A DNA stretch of 64,000 nucleotides from Roseovarius amoyensis (GTDB lineage: Bacteria > Pseudomonadota > Alphaproteobacteria > Rhodobacterales > Rhodobacteraceae): assembly GCF_003260265.1 (NCBI RefSeq), contig NZ_QITQ01000001.1:248001-312000 (forward strand). The letters run 5' to 3'. The notes below the pieces were generated by a model. That model was given only the letters and a program-made list of their open reading frames with translations, was not told where the DNA came from and ran no database searches. The position numbers and the translations under genes are program-made. Of this stretch, positions 36,710 to 44,975 are shown one piece after another. How positions within the stretch are numbered: the first letter of the stretch is position 1; each line of letters opens with the position of its first letter.

Positions 36710-37180
36710 TCAGCGCTGCGTGACGTACCGCGCCTCGTGCGCGACGGGGAAATTCACCGAGCGCGCGATGAAACAGACCTTGCCGATCTCGTGGTGGATG
36801 GCGTCGGCCCGCTCCAGGTCGGTCCCCTCGGGCACGGTGATCTCGGGCCGCAGCGTGGCGCGCAGGAACCGGCTGGCGCCGGAGGGCAGCGTTTCGCCCA
36901 CCGCCACCGGGTCGTCACGATAGGCCTGCACCTTGATGCCGGCGTCACTGGCAAGGTGCAGATACCACAACATGTGACAGGCCGAGAGCGCGGTAATCAG
37001 CATGTCTTCGGGGTTGTGCAGGGTCGGATCGCCCCCCAGCATCGGGTCGTTGGAACAGTGGATCACCGGCTTGCCCGGGGTTTCGACATTCCATGTCCGG
37101 TCATAGGCGCGATAGCTGGCGGTGCCCTGCCCCCGGTTGCCGGTCCAGACCACGCGGGCGGTGAAATCATGCTGCGCCAA
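36710..37180 (-). CDS. OsmC family protein
   Basis: A 156-aa OsmC/Ohr-fold protein. The family reduces organic hydroperoxides through two cysteines: here Cys near 62-70 (SACHMLWYLHLASDAG) and a later KVCFIARSVNFPV. NPEDMLITALSACHMLWYL is the helix of the first Cys. No ATG lies at the start; TTG codons at 37186 and 37180 follow AAGAGGTGA, and 37180 has the better spacing. It overlaps the end of the formyl-THF cyclo-ligase gene by 14 bases, so the two are coupled. Confidence 0.87.
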   Translation of the reverse strand: MAQHDFTARVVWTGNRGQGTASYRAYDRTWNVETPGKPVIHCSNDPMLGGDPTLHNPEDMLITALSACHMLWYLHLASDAGIKVQAYRDDPVAVGETLPSGASRFLRATLRPEITVPEGTDLERADAIHHEIGKVCFIARSVNFPVAHEARYVTQR

Positions 37181-37751
37181 TGGCAATCACCTCTTGTTCC
37201 GTCACCACCATGTCAAGCGGCTGGTCGGTGGGCTCCAGCGGCAGGTTCTCGGCCTCCTGCGCCGCCCAGGCGAAACCTATGGCCAGCGTCGCGCGCCGGG
37301 CGCGCAGACCCTCAAGCGTGCGGTCATAGAAGCCCCCGCCATAGCCCAGCCGCCCGCCGGCGCGGTCAAATGCCACCAGTGGCACGATGACGATCTCGGG
37401 TTCGAAATACTCCAGCCGCTCTGGCACCATCGCACCGAACGGCCCGGCAACCATGGTGCAGCCGGGCTCCCACCTGGCGAATTTCAGCGCCATGCCCGCA
37501 CCCTGGATCACCGGCACGCCGACGGGACCGTGCGCCGCCGCCTCGGCCATGGCGGGGCGCGGGTCGATCTCGGTGCGGATCGGCATGTATCCCGACAGCG
37601 GCACGCCGCGATAGCCCGCCAGAACCTCTGACAGATGCGCCGCCGCGCCGGGCCCGGCCGCCGCATGCGCCGCCTTGCGTCGGGCAAAGGCCGCCTTGCG
37701 CGCCGCCGCCTTGCGCACCTCCGGCGGGCTTTGCGCCGCCGCCCCGGTCAC
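37167..37751 (-). CDS. 5-formyltetrahydrofolate cyclo-ligase
   Basis: Converts 5-formyl-THF to 5,10-methenyl-THF with ATP, returning a storage folate to one-carbon metabolism. The 194-aa protein has an Arg/Lys-rich start (PPEVRKAAARKAAFARRKAAH), YMPIRTEIDPRPAM (substrate loop) and the C-terminal LGYGGGFYDRTL phosphate-binding motif. The GTG at 37751 overlaps the mgtE stop (GTGA), so I chose it; the frame reaches back to 37958 inside mgtE. Ends overlapping the OsmC gene. Confidence 0.92.
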   Translation of the reverse strand: MTGAAAQSPPEVRKAAARKAAFARRKAAHAAAGPGAAAHLSEVLAGYRGVPLSGYMPIRTEIDPRPAMAEAAAHGPVGVPVIQGAGMALKFARWEPGCTMVAGPFGAMVPERLEYFEPEIVIVPLVAFDRAGGRLGYGGGFYDRTLEGLRARRATLAIGFAWAAQEAENLPLEPTDQPLDMVVTEQEVIAIGAA

Positions 37752-39142
37752 ATCAGCACCGCGGTTCCAAGGCCTAGGAAGGCGAAGAACCCGACCACGT
37801 CGGTGATTGTGGTCACGAACGGGCCGGATGCCAGCGCCGGGTCGATGTGCATGCGCGACAGCAGCATCGGAATGACGATCCCCCCAAACGCGGCCGCGAT
37901 CTGGGTCAGCAGCATCGCCAGCGCGATCACCGCCGCCAGCAGCGGCACGCCGAACCACGCCCCCGCCACCAACGCCATCAGCAACCCGAACAACAGGCCG
38001 TTGAGCGCGCCAACGGCAAGCTCTCGCCGGATCACCCGCAGCGCGTTCTGTGCCGTCAGGTCGCGGGTGGCCAGCGCGCGCACCGCCACCGTCATCGTCT
38101 GGGTGCCGGCATTACCGCCCATCGAGGCGACGATCGGCATCAGCACCGCCAGCGCCACCATCTGGTTGATGGTCTCGGCAAAAAGGTCGATCACCACCGA
38201 GGCCAGGATCGCCGTCAGCAAGTTGACGAACAGCCACAACGCCCGGCTTTTCGCGGTGGTCATCACCCGGTCCGAAAGGCTGGCCTCTTCGTTGATGCCG
38301 GCGAGGCGAAAGATGTCTTCCTCGTGCTCTTCATCAAGGACGCTCATCGCGTCGTCGATGGTGATCACGCCGACCAGGCGTTCGTTTTCATCCACCACCG
38401 GGGCCGAGATAAGGTGATACTGGTTGAACGCATAGGCGACATCGGCCTCGTCCTGGGTGGCCGGGAAGACGTGAAACGACTCTTCGACCAGCGATTTCAG
38501 CAGCACCTCGCGGCGCGCCGACATCAGCTTGCCCAGCGTGACGTTGCCCACCGGCCGCAGACGCGGATCGACCAAAACGATGTGATAGAACTGTTCTGGC
38601 AGTTCTTCCTGGTTGCGCAGGAAATCGATGGCCTCGCCCACGTTCCAGTGTTCGGGCGCCATCACCACCTCGCGCTGCATCAGGCGGCCGGCGGAATATT
38701 CCGGGTAGGTCAGCGACGATTGCACCGCCGCTCGATCGCTGTCTTCCAGCGCGTCAAGGATCGCGTCCTGCTGTTCCTGTTCCAGGTCCTCGACCAGGTC
38801 GACGACATCGTCGGATTCCAGATCGCGCACCGCCTCGGCCAGAACCTCTGGCTGCAGGATGGTCAGCACGTCCTCGCGGATGCTGTCGTCGAGTTCCGAC
38901 AGGATGTCGCCGTCGAAATCGGCGCCGTACAGATCGATCAGGCGGCGCCGGTCAAACGCGTTGACCTGTTCCAGAAGGTCGGCGATGTCGGCGGGGTGGA
39001 ACTGTGAAAGTTCCTGCAGCAACTGTTCGCGATTTCCGGTGTCGACCGCGTACATGACCCGCGCCACGGCGCGGTCATCCAGCGTATAGGCGTCGTCGTC
39101 ACGAACGATTTCGGCGACTTCCGCAGGATCGTCGTCTGCCAT
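37748..39142 (-). CDS. mgtE: Magnesium transporter MgtE
   Basis: Homodimeric Mg2+ channel of the inner membrane. The 464-aa protein has the helical N domain (about 20-145, ELSQFHPADIADLLEQ), a pair of CBS domains (about 150-270, AYAFNQYHLISAPVVDENER) that sense cytoplasmic Mg2+, a plug helix and five transmembrane helices from about 290 with MPIVASMGGNAGTQTMTV, the pore-lining signature. Start ATG 39142 has a clear acidic N-terminus. First of the mgtE, cyclo-ligase, osmC overlapping series. Confidence 0.95.
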   Translation of the reverse strand: MADDDPAEVAEIVRDDDAYTLDDRAVARVMYAVDTGNREQLLQELSQFHPADIADLLEQVNAFDRRRLIDLYGADFDGDILSELDDSIREDVLTILQPEVLAEAVRDLESDDVVDLVEDLEQEQQDAILDALEDSDRAAVQSSLTYPEYSAGRLMQREVVMAPEHWNVGEAIDFLRNQEELPEQFYHIVLVDPRLRPVGNVTLGKLMSARREVLLKSLVEESFHVFPATQDEADVAYAFNQYHLISAPVVDENERLVGVITIDDAMSVLDEEHEEDIFRLAGINEEASLSDRVMTTAKSRALWLFVNLLTAILASVVIDLFAETINQMVALAVLMPIVASMGGNAGTQTMTVAVRALATRDLTAQNALRVIRRELAVGALNGLLFGLLMALVAGAWFGVPLLAAVIALAMLLTQIAAAFGGIVIPMLLSRMHIDPALASGPFVTTITDVVGFFAFLGLGTAVLM

Positions 39143-39225
39143 CTGCCCTTCCCCCTTGACGCCTGCCGCCAGAATTACTCAAGCAGCGCCCGGAAAACAA
39201 TCTCGACCAGTGAAAGCGCGGTGCG

Positions 39226-40014
39226 TCAGGGCACCCGCGACAGGATCTCCAGCGCTGCCTCGTGCTGCTGCATGTTCGCGGCCGCCAATACCCGCCCGCC
39301 GCCATGCGCCGGCCCGCCCCGCCAGTCGGTGACGATGCCGCCCGCAGCCTCGATCACCGCGATCGGGGCGAGGATGTCATAAGGCTGCAGCCCGGCCTCG
39401 ATCACCAGGTCGATCTGCCCGCAGGCCAGCAGCGCGTAAGCATAGCAATCCATGCCGTAACGCGTCAGCCGGACCTGCCCCGTGACCGCCTGAAATGCGG
39501 CGCGCTCGTCCTCTGTGCCAAGCTCGGGAAAGGTTGTGAACAGGATCGTCTCTGACAGCGCGCGCCCGGGGCGGGTGGCCAGTGCCCGCCTGCCCTGCGG
39601 GCCGCAAAGCTGCGCTCGCCCCAGCCCGCCCTCGAACCGTTCTGCGATATAGGGCTGGTCGATCAGGCCATAGATCGGCCCCGACGCATCGGTCACGGCG
39701 ATCAGAACGCCCCAGGTGGGTGTTCCCGACAGGAACCCGCGCGTGCCGTCGATGGGATCAAGCACCCAGGTCAGGCCGCTGGTGCCGGCTTTGCTGCCGA
39801 ATTCCTCGCCCAGGACCGAATCATCCGGACGCTGCTCGGCCAGCAGGGCGCGCATCGTCCGCTCCGCAGCGCGGTCGGCCTCGGTCACGGGGTCGAAACC
39901 CGCGGCATCCTTGTTGTCGCTGTGTAACTCGTCGGTGCGAAAGAACGGCAAAACTGCCGCCCTGGCCGCATCGGCCAACGCATGTGCCGTCGTTACAATG
40001 TCATCTGTCGTCAT
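39226..40014 (-). CDS. hisN: Histidinol-phosphatase (inositol monophosphatase fold)
   Basis: Removes phosphate from L-histidinol phosphate, the penultimate step of histidine synthesis in alphaproteobacteria. The 262-aa IMPase-fold protein has GEEFG near 69, the metal motif WVLDPIDGTRGF near 82-93, WGVLIAVTD, and the second motif QPYDILAPIAVIEAAGG near 210. The RGF in place of KNF within the first motif is typical of HisN-type members rather than inositol phosphatases. A single gene. Confidence 0.88.
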   Translation of the reverse strand: MTTDDIVTTAHALADAARAAVLPFFRTDELHSDNKDAAGFDPVTEADRAAERTMRALLAEQRPDDSVLGEEFGSKAGTSGLTWVLDPIDGTRGFLSGTPTWGVLIAVTDASGPIYGLIDQPYIAERFEGGLGRAQLCGPQGRRALATRPGRALSETILFTTFPELGTEDERAAFQAVTGQVRLTRYGMDCYAYALLACGQIDLVIEAGLQPYDILAPIAVIEAAGGIVTDWRGGPAHGGGRVLAAANMQQHEAALEILSRVP

Positions 40015-40072
40015 CCGCCCGCCGCCGTGCCGCCCCGAATGGCGGCCTCATATCCCGGCCGGGCGGCGTGGA

Positions 40073-40444
40073 TCAAGCCACGTCGCTCAGAACCCGGGCG
40101 AGATCGAACAGGCGGCGGCGTTGCGCCTCGGGGATGGAATAGTAGGAACGGATCAGTTCCAGCGCTTCCTTGTCGCCCAGGATATCGTCGGGGAATGCCC
40201 GCGTTTCGCCCTCGGCGGTTTCCTCGGGCGCCAGCCCTTCGAAGAAGAAGCTCACATCAACATCCAGCGCGTCGGCGATATCCCAAAGCCTGGACGCGCT
40301 GACGCGGTTGGCACCGGTTTCGTATTTCTGGATCTGCTGGAACTTGATGCCCACGCTTTGCGCCAACTGTTGCTGGGTCATTCCGGCCAGCCATCGGCGA
40401 TGCCGTATGCGTTTGCCGACATGTACATCAACGGGGTGCGGCAT
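40073..40444 (-). CDS. Short XRE-family transcriptional regulator
   Basis: A 123-aa protein: an N-terminal helix-turn-helix (about 9-64; MTQQQLAQSVGIKFQQIQKYETG is the HTH) and a short acidic C-terminal region ending RLFDLARVLSDVA. This pattern is frequent in Rhizobiales and Rhodobacterales; targets are unknown. GAGGATGAG precedes ATG 40444. A 308-base AT-rich intergenic region separates it from the divergent quinone reductase gene. Confidence 0.88.
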   Translation of the reverse strand: MPHPVDVHVGKRIRHRRWLAGMTQQQLAQSVGIKFQQIQKYETGANRVSASRLWDIADALDVDVSFFFEGLAPEETAEGETRAFPDDILGDKEALELIRSYYSIPEAQRRRLFDLARVLSDVA

Positions 40445-40752
40445 TTCTCATCCTCTCTACAATCTCTCGATCATCCCTGCCGAGGTGCACTTGCGGCGCA
40501 TCGCAGCAGAAAACCACCACTATAATCCCTGCCGTAGCGCATGCCTGCAGCGCCCAGCTAGCGTAACGCGTGTACCAAAATTTACAAGTACAACCGTCAC
40601 CAACCATTGCCTGAGAATCTGATCAAATGCAATTCAAACGTGCAGGACAATGTGTCCTTTTCCCCGAAACAACCTTGTGCGATTGACAGGCATCATCCCG
40701 TTTGTCATTGTTTCACAACACCTTAATCCAGCAAATTCATGGAGGGTACGCC
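40445..40752. other. Divergent intergenic region, XRE gene and quinone reductase
   Basis: Lower GC than its surroundings, with no coding support. It contains a short hairpin AGGACA-ATG-TGTCCT followed by TTTT (40644-40662) and a sigma70-like TTGACA further on. The region should carry both divergent promoters; the hairpin could also be an operator. Confidence 0.55.
40683..40711 (+). promoter_or_regulatory. Candidate sigma70 promoter for the quinone reductase gene
   Basis: TTGACA (40683-40688), 17-base spacer, CATTGT (40706-40711), 42 bases before the TTG start. The -35 is perfect, the -10 is weak. Confidence 0.5.
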
Positions 40753-41730
40753 TTGCGCGCCTACCAGGCCCTGCCCAACGACCACCCCCCCGCCCTGACC
40801 GAACTACCGTTTCCCGAGCCCGAACCGGGCCAGGTGCGGCTGAGGATCGGGGCATGCGGTCTAAATTTTGCCGATCTGCTTATGATACGGGGGGAATACC
40901 AAGACATGCCGCCGCTGCCCTTTACCCTGGGGATGGAAGTGGCCGGCGTCGTCGACGCCTGCGGCGATGGGGTCGACAACGGGTGGGCGGGCCGGCGCGT
41001 GGCCGTTTTCGGCGGGCATGGCGGGCTGGCCGAATTCGGCTGTTTCCCGGCCGATCGCTGCGTTCCTCTGCCCGATGCGATGCCGATGGTCGATGCGGCG
41101 GCATTCCAGATCGCCTATGGCACCAGCCATGTGGCGCTCAGCCACCGCGCCGGATTGCAGCCCGGTGAGACGCTGTTGGTGCTGGGCGCGGCTGGCGGGG
41201 TCGGGCTGACCGCGGTCGAGATCGGCAAGCAGATGGGTGCACGGGTCATCGCCTGCGCGCGCGGGGCCGACAAGCTGAAGGTGGCGCACGCCGCCGGCGC
41301 CGATATCGTCATCGACTCGGGTAAGGACGACATCCGCGCCCGGTGCAAGGAACTGGGCGGCATCGACGTGGTCTATGACCCGGTCGGCGGCCCGGGCTTT
41401 CGCGCGGCACTTGGCGGCTGCCGGCCAGATGCGCGCATCCTGATCATCGGCTTTGCCAGCGGCGAGTTGCCTCAGATCCCGGCCAATCACCTGCTGGTCA
41501 AGAATATCTCGGTCCTGGGCTTTTACTGGGGCGGCTACATGGCGTTCCGCCCCGAGGTTCTGCGCGACAGCCTGACAACGCTGTTTTCCTGGTACGAGGA
41601 GGGCCGGCTGAAACCCCATGTCAGCCACACCCTGCCGCTGGAACGCGCCGATGAGGGGCTGGAACTGCTGCGCACGCGCCGCTCGACCGGCAAGGTGGTG
41701 ATCACCCCGTCGCCACCAGAGGCGCCTTGA
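40753..41730 (+). CDS. NADPH:quinone oxidoreductase (zinc-independent MDR family)
   Basis: A 325-aa medium-chain reductase of the zeta-crystallin/QOR type: ACGLNFADLLMIRGEYQ near the start, LGMEVAGVVDA, and the NADPH-binding VLGAAGGVGLTAVEIGKQMG near 143. The zinc ligands of alcohol dehydrogenases are absent. TTG at 40753 follows GGAGGG by 6 bases, so I chose it over an upstream codon at 40702. The coding end overlaps the end of the convergent LysR gene by 29 bases. Confidence 0.92.
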   Translation: MRAYQALPNDHPPALTELPFPEPEPGQVRLRIGACGLNFADLLMIRGEYQDMPPLPFTLGMEVAGVVDACGDGVDNGWAGRRVAVFGGHGGLAEFGCFPADRCVPLPDAMPMVDAAAFQIAYGTSHVALSHRAGLQPGETLLVLGAAGGVGLTAVEIGKQMGARVIACARGADKLKVAHAAGADIVIDSGKDDIRARCKELGGIDVVYDPVGGPGFRAALGGCRPDARILIIGFASGELPQIPANHLLVKNISVLGFYWGGYMAFRPEVLRDSLTTLFSWYEEGRLKPHVSHTLPLERADEGLELLRTRRSTGKVVITPSPPEAP

Positions 41731-42574
41731 GCGCGGCAAATCCCTGCCGCAGCATGTCGGATAGCTCTTCCACAAGCGCTGCGCGCCCCTGCGCCCCGTA
41801 CATGTTGATCATCTGAATCCCCAGATCGGGCAGCGCACCGCCGGTTGCGACCGCCTCCAGGTGCGGGGGGATGCTGTTCTCCAGCAGCGCGCCAACCGCC
41901 AGGTCGGCGCTGATCAGCGCCTCGACCGACCGGTCGTCGTCGGAATCCACCACCATCTCCCAGTCGATACCGGCGGCGTCCAGCCGGCGCAGCACCGGTG
42001 AGCGGAAGATGCACAGGTTGCAGAAGGCCAGCCGCAGCGGGCGCTTTTTCCAGCATTGCCCGCCTGGCGCGCCAACCCAGCGCAGCGGCATCTCGGTCAG
42101 CGTCTCGCCGCCCGGCGCCAGCCGTTCCTCGGTGGTCAGGATCAGGTCCACCTCTCCCCTGCCCAGCGCCTCGCGCAGCTTTACCGTGCTGGAGGATTTC
42201 AACTGCACCTTCATCCGCGGATAGGTGGCGTTAAAGCGTTTCAGCACCTGCGGAATAACCGGATAGACGATGTCATAGGGCGCCCCAAACACCAGTTCGC
42301 CCTCATAGGTGTCGTCGGTCAGCCGGCCCACGGTTTCGTCATTCAGATCGACCAGGCGGCGTGCATAGGTCAAGAGCAGCTCGCCCGAGGCCGTCAGCGC
42401 GATGCGCCGGCCGCTGCGGTCAAGCAGGTTCACACCCAACAGATCCTCCAGCCGCTTGAGCTGCATCGACACCGCCGATTGCGTCAGGTTCAGCGCCGTG
42501 GCCGCACGGGTGACGCCGCCCTGTTCGGCGACCGCCACGAAAGAACGCAGCGTGGTCATGTCGAGGTTCCGCAC
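41702..42574 (-). CDS. LysR-family transcriptional regulator
   Basis: A 290-aa LysR regulator: N-terminal winged helix-turn-helix (about 6-65; GGVTRAATALNLTQSAVSMQ) and a periplasmic-binding-like effector domain from about 92 (ELVFGAPYDIVYPVIPQVLK). GTG 42574 lies 8 bases after GGGAG; ATG 42559 is the alternative. Divergent from a DUF1127 gene; regulators such as VtlR control small DUF1127 genes in Brucella and Agrobacterium, so that neighbour is a plausible target. Coding end overlaps the quinone reductase. Confidence 0.9.
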   Translation of the reverse strand: MRNLDMTTLRSFVAVAEQGGVTRAATALNLTQSAVSMQLKRLEDLLGVNLLDRSGRRIALTASGELLLTYARRLVDLNDETVGRLTDDTYEGELVFGAPYDIVYPVIPQVLKRFNATYPRMKVQLKSSSTVKLREALGRGEVDLILTTEERLAPGGETLTEMPLRWVGAPGGQCWKKRPLRLAFCNLCIFRSPVLRRLDAAGIDWEMVVDSDDDRSVEALISADLAVGALLENSIPPHLEAVATGGALPDLGIQMINMYGAQGRAALVEELSDMLRQGFAALKAPLVATG

Positions 42575-42590
42575 TCATCACACTCCCTGA

Positions 42591-42602
42591 TGACATTCGT
42601 CA
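42591..42602. promoter_or_regulatory. Candidate LysR-type operator
   Basis: TGAC-ATTC-GTCA palindrome, 16 bases upstream of the LysR start and about 100 bases before the DUF1127 start, within an AT-rich region. Related half-sites (CATTCG) recur just after it. Assignment is from position only. Confidence 0.4.
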
Positions 42603-42699
42603 CAAACATTCGTTTTCAAAATCATAACGCATCAATCATATACATCAACAAGAAACATCAAAACGCCGGAAACCATCCGATTCAGGAAAGGTAAACGCC

Positions 42700-42906
42700 A
42701 TGACCTACATGATCCGCCCGCACAGCCGCACCCGCGCGCTGGGACGTCGCATCGCGTTGCGCGAGATCCTGGCGGTCTGGCGTCAGCGCCGCGCCCTTGC
42801 GCACCTCGATGACAGCAGGCTGGACGATATCGGCATCAGCCGCGACGAGGCCCGGCAAGAGGCCCGCCGCCCGGTTTGGGACGTGCCGCGAAACTGGATT
42901 GCCTGA
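42700..42906 (+). CDS. DUF1127 small protein 1
   Basis: A 68-aa, Arg-rich protein whose C-terminal half is a DUF1127 motif: VWRQRRALAHLDDSRLDDIGISRDEA. DUF1127 proteins bind RNA or influence phosphate and carbon metabolism in Agrobacterium and Rhodobacter (CcaF1). AGGAAAGG lies just before the ATG. A short hairpin follows at 42916-42938. Confidence 0.88.
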   Translation: MTYMIRPHSRTRALGRRIALREILAVWRQRRALAHLDDSRLDDIGISRDEARQEARRPVWDVPRNWIA

Positions 42907-42915
42907 AAAGCCATA

Positions 42916-42938
42916 TTCCGGGCCGCGCAGGCCCGGAA
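42916..42938. terminator. Hairpin after DUF1127 gene 1
   Basis: TTCCGGGCC (42916-42924) pairs with GGCCCGGAA (42930-42938), loop GCGCA, 10 bases after the DUF1127 stop. No T run follows; partial termination or RNA stabilisation before the BI-1 gene. Confidence 0.5.
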
Positions 42939-43022
42939 AGGCTTGAAATGAAGGCAAGGCCGACCGATATTGTCAGCAACGCCCGCGTCGCGGGCTGGGG
43001 TGATTATCAATCGGAGGCTTTA

Positions 43023-43760
43023 ATGGCTGAATTCAACACGATCCGGACGGCAGCGGGCACCCGCAGCGCCCAGGTTGACGCGGGCCTGCGCGCCCACATG
43101 AACAAGGTCTACGGCACGATGTCCGTGGGCATGCTGCTGACCTTTGCCGTGGCATGGGCCGTCGGCACCAGCCCTGCATTGCTTTCAGTGTTTCGCAACC
43201 CGGCCACGCTGCAACCGAACATCCTGGGTTATATCGTGATGTTCGCGCCGCTGATCATGGTCTTTGCCTTCGGCGCGGTTCTGAACCGGCTGTCGGCAGC
43301 GGCGGCACAGCTGTTCTTCTACACCTTTGCGGCGGTGATGGGCCTGTCGCTGAGCTGGATATTCATGGCCTTCACAGGCTTTTCCATCTGGCAGGTGTTC
43401 CTGATCACGTCGATCTCTTTTGCCGGGCTGTCGCTTTGGGGCTACACCACCAAGAAAGACATCTCCGGCTGGGGCAGCTTTCTGATCATGGGGCTGATCG
43501 GCCTGATCGTAGCCTCGATCGTCAACATCTTCCTCGCCTCGTCGGCGATCATGTTCGCGATCTCGGTCATCGGCGTGCTGATCTTTGCCGGGCTGACCGC
43601 CTATGACACCCAGGACATCAAGAACGAGTATGTCGCCCACGCCCATCACGGCGACAGCGAATGGCTGGGCAAGTCCGCCATCATGGGCGCGCTGCGGCTC
43701 TATCTCGACTTCATCAACATGTTCATGATGCTGCTGCATCTCTTCGGCAGCCGCGAATAA
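43023..43760 (+). CDS. Bax inhibitor-1/YccA family membrane protein
   Basis: A 245-aa inner-membrane protein with seven hydrophobic helices. The N-terminus is soluble (MAEFNTIRTAAGTRSAQVDA), and the family signature is in the last helices (GLTAYDTQDIKNEY near 195). Bacterial members are calcium-leak channels or FtsH-associated factors. GGAGG lies 6 bases before ATG 43023; the frame reaches upstream to 42876 without conserved sequence. A clear terminator follows. Confidence 0.93.
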   Translation: MAEFNTIRTAAGTRSAQVDAGLRAHMNKVYGTMSVGMLLTFAVAWAVGTSPALLSVFRNPATLQPNILGYIVMFAPLIMVFAFGAVLNRLSAAAAQLFFYTFAAVMGLSLSWIFMAFTGFSIWQVFLITSISFAGLSLWGYTTKKDISGWGSFLIMGLIGLIVASIVNIFLASSAIMFAISVIGVLIFAGLTAYDTQDIKNEYVAHAHHGDSEWLGKSAIMGALRLYLDFINMFMMLLHLFGSRE

Positions 43761-43784
43761 CCGATCCCTCCAGATCGACGGCAG

Positions 43785-43812
43785 AGGCCGGCCCAATCGG
43801 GTCGGCCTTTTT
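43785..43812 (+). terminator. Rho-independent terminator
   Basis: 10-bp stem AGGCCGGCCC/GGGTCGGCCT with one G-T pair, AATC loop and a T run, 24 bases after the BI-1 stop. Confidence 0.85.
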
Positions 43813-43878
43813 CGTCGGCATGGCCGACGCGCTGACGGTCCGGCCCCTGTCCCGATACCCACACCACCGGAATCAGAA

Positions 43879-43908
43879 AAGGCCGCTACCATGACGGTGC
43901 GGCCTTTC
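43879..43908 (-). terminator. Terminator for rpmG
   Basis: AAAGGCCGC/GCGGCCTTT stem with a 12-base loop, flanked by A and T runs. Reading on the minus strand it lies 22 bases after the rpmG stop and ends in T4. Confidence 0.8.
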
Positions 43909-43929
43909 GTTCAGTGCTGCGGCAGGATG

Positions 43930-44097
43930 CTACTTGATCTTGCCTTCCTTGTACTCGACATGCTTGCGCACGACGGGGTCGTATTTCCGCGCCGTCATCT
44001 TTTCGGTCATCGTGCGCGCGTTCTTTTTGGTCACGTAGAAATGGCCAGTGCCCGCGGTCGAGTTGAGGCGGATCTTGATAGTGGTCGGCTTAGCCAT
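43930..44097 (-). CDS. rpmG: 50S ribosomal protein L33
   Basis: A 55-aa basic protein too short for many gene finders: [20 protein letters not shown], then [10 protein letters not shown] and [18 protein letters not shown], the bL33 pattern. It lacks the four zinc-binding cysteines, i.e. it is the C- form used when zinc is scarce or in species with only one copy. GGAGACAGG precedes the ATG. Monocistronic, terminator at 43879-43908. Confidence 0.96.
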   Translation of the reverse strand: MAKPTTIKIRLNSTAGTGHFYVTKKNARTMTEKMTARKYDPVVRKHVEYKEGKIK

Positions 44098-44207
44098 GTC
44101 CTGTCTCCTGCGCCGGGCGCGCGGCGGCGCCCGTGAAATTCCCGTGAAGCCTGCCTTGTATCGGGCCGCGCGCCCGAGTCAACCGGTTTTTGGCCTGTGG
44201 TGCCGGC

Positions 44208-44834
44208 TCAGTTCGAACTCAGCCTCGTGGGCATGCGATAGAACTCGTGCACGCCGATGCTGGCCGTGTGGGAAAGGCGGCGCGCCCAGCGGGGGCTGAC
44301 GGCACGGGTATGGTAATGGGTGGCGCCCTTGGTCAGCGGACGCGGGGCGCCGGACACCATCAGATACGCGATTTTCCCCACCCGTTTGAAGGCGTCCGGC
44401 TCTGCGATCACATCTTCGTGCCCGTCGCAGGTATAGGTGAACTGGCACTGGTACTTGCGGCCCGTGCCCTGGTGCACGACGGCACAGACATCGTCGGGAT
44501 AGACGCCGCTGTCGACACGATTGAGAATGACCTCGGCCACGGCGAACTGACCCTTGACGCTTTCGCCGCGGGCCTCGAAATACAGTGCCTCGGCCAGACA
44601 ACGCCAGTCGCTGCCGCTGGCTTTGAAACTCTGAGAGGCCAGCCACTGAGGCGAGTATTCCACCGACAGATCGGGCCGGGTCATGAGGCTGGCAAGCCGA
44701 TCGTCCGGCTGGCTGTCGATGGCGCGGCGTTCGGTGTCGAAAACCTTGCCAAGCGGCGTATCGGCCGATGCCGTGCCTGCGACAAAAACAAGTCCAGCCG
44801 CTGCCAGCAGCAGCGAAAAACCAAATCGGAACAT
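44208..44834 (-). CDS. SleB-type cell wall hydrolase
   Basis: A 208-aa exported hydrolase. Signal peptide about 1-24 ([20 protein letters not shown], cut after ASA), then the SleB/CwlJ core: [20 protein letters not shown] (catalytic Glu in ALYFEAR), [20 protein letters not shown], and QFTYTCDG. In Bacillus SleB cleaves peptidoglycan during germination; here it probably remodels the wall during growth. No lipobox. A 141-base upstream gap has its promoter. Confidence 0.9.
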   Translation of the reverse strand: MFRFGFSLLLAAAGLVFVAGTASADTPLGKVFDTERRAIDSQPDDRLASLMTRPDLSVEYSPQWLASQSFKASGSDWRCLAEALYFEARGESVKGQFAVAEVILNRVDSGVYPDDVCAVVHQGTGRKYQCQFTYTCDGHEDVIAEPDAFKRVGKIAYLMVSGAPRPLTKGATHYHTRAVSPRWARRLSHTASIGVHEFYRMPTRLSSN

Positions 44835-44975
44835 GTGAATTCCCCCTTATTCGGGCCACCTGACCCCGGGCATCCGGGGGACATAGGCCGAACCGGCAGC
44901 GGCGTCCACCCCGGCGGATGCAGGCGGACCATAGCATGAAATATCGGTAAAGTTTGAGTCCCTATATGTGCCAGA

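Noticed and set aside
37168..37170. ATG as start of the OsmC gene
   Set aside because: It is out of frame with the OsmC translation; the TTG codons at 37180 or 37186 are in frame and follow AAGAGG.
40644..40662. Hairpin with T run as a strong terminator
   Set aside because: Stem is only 6 bp and lies upstream of both divergent genes, so no transcript would end there; more likely a regulatory site or chance.
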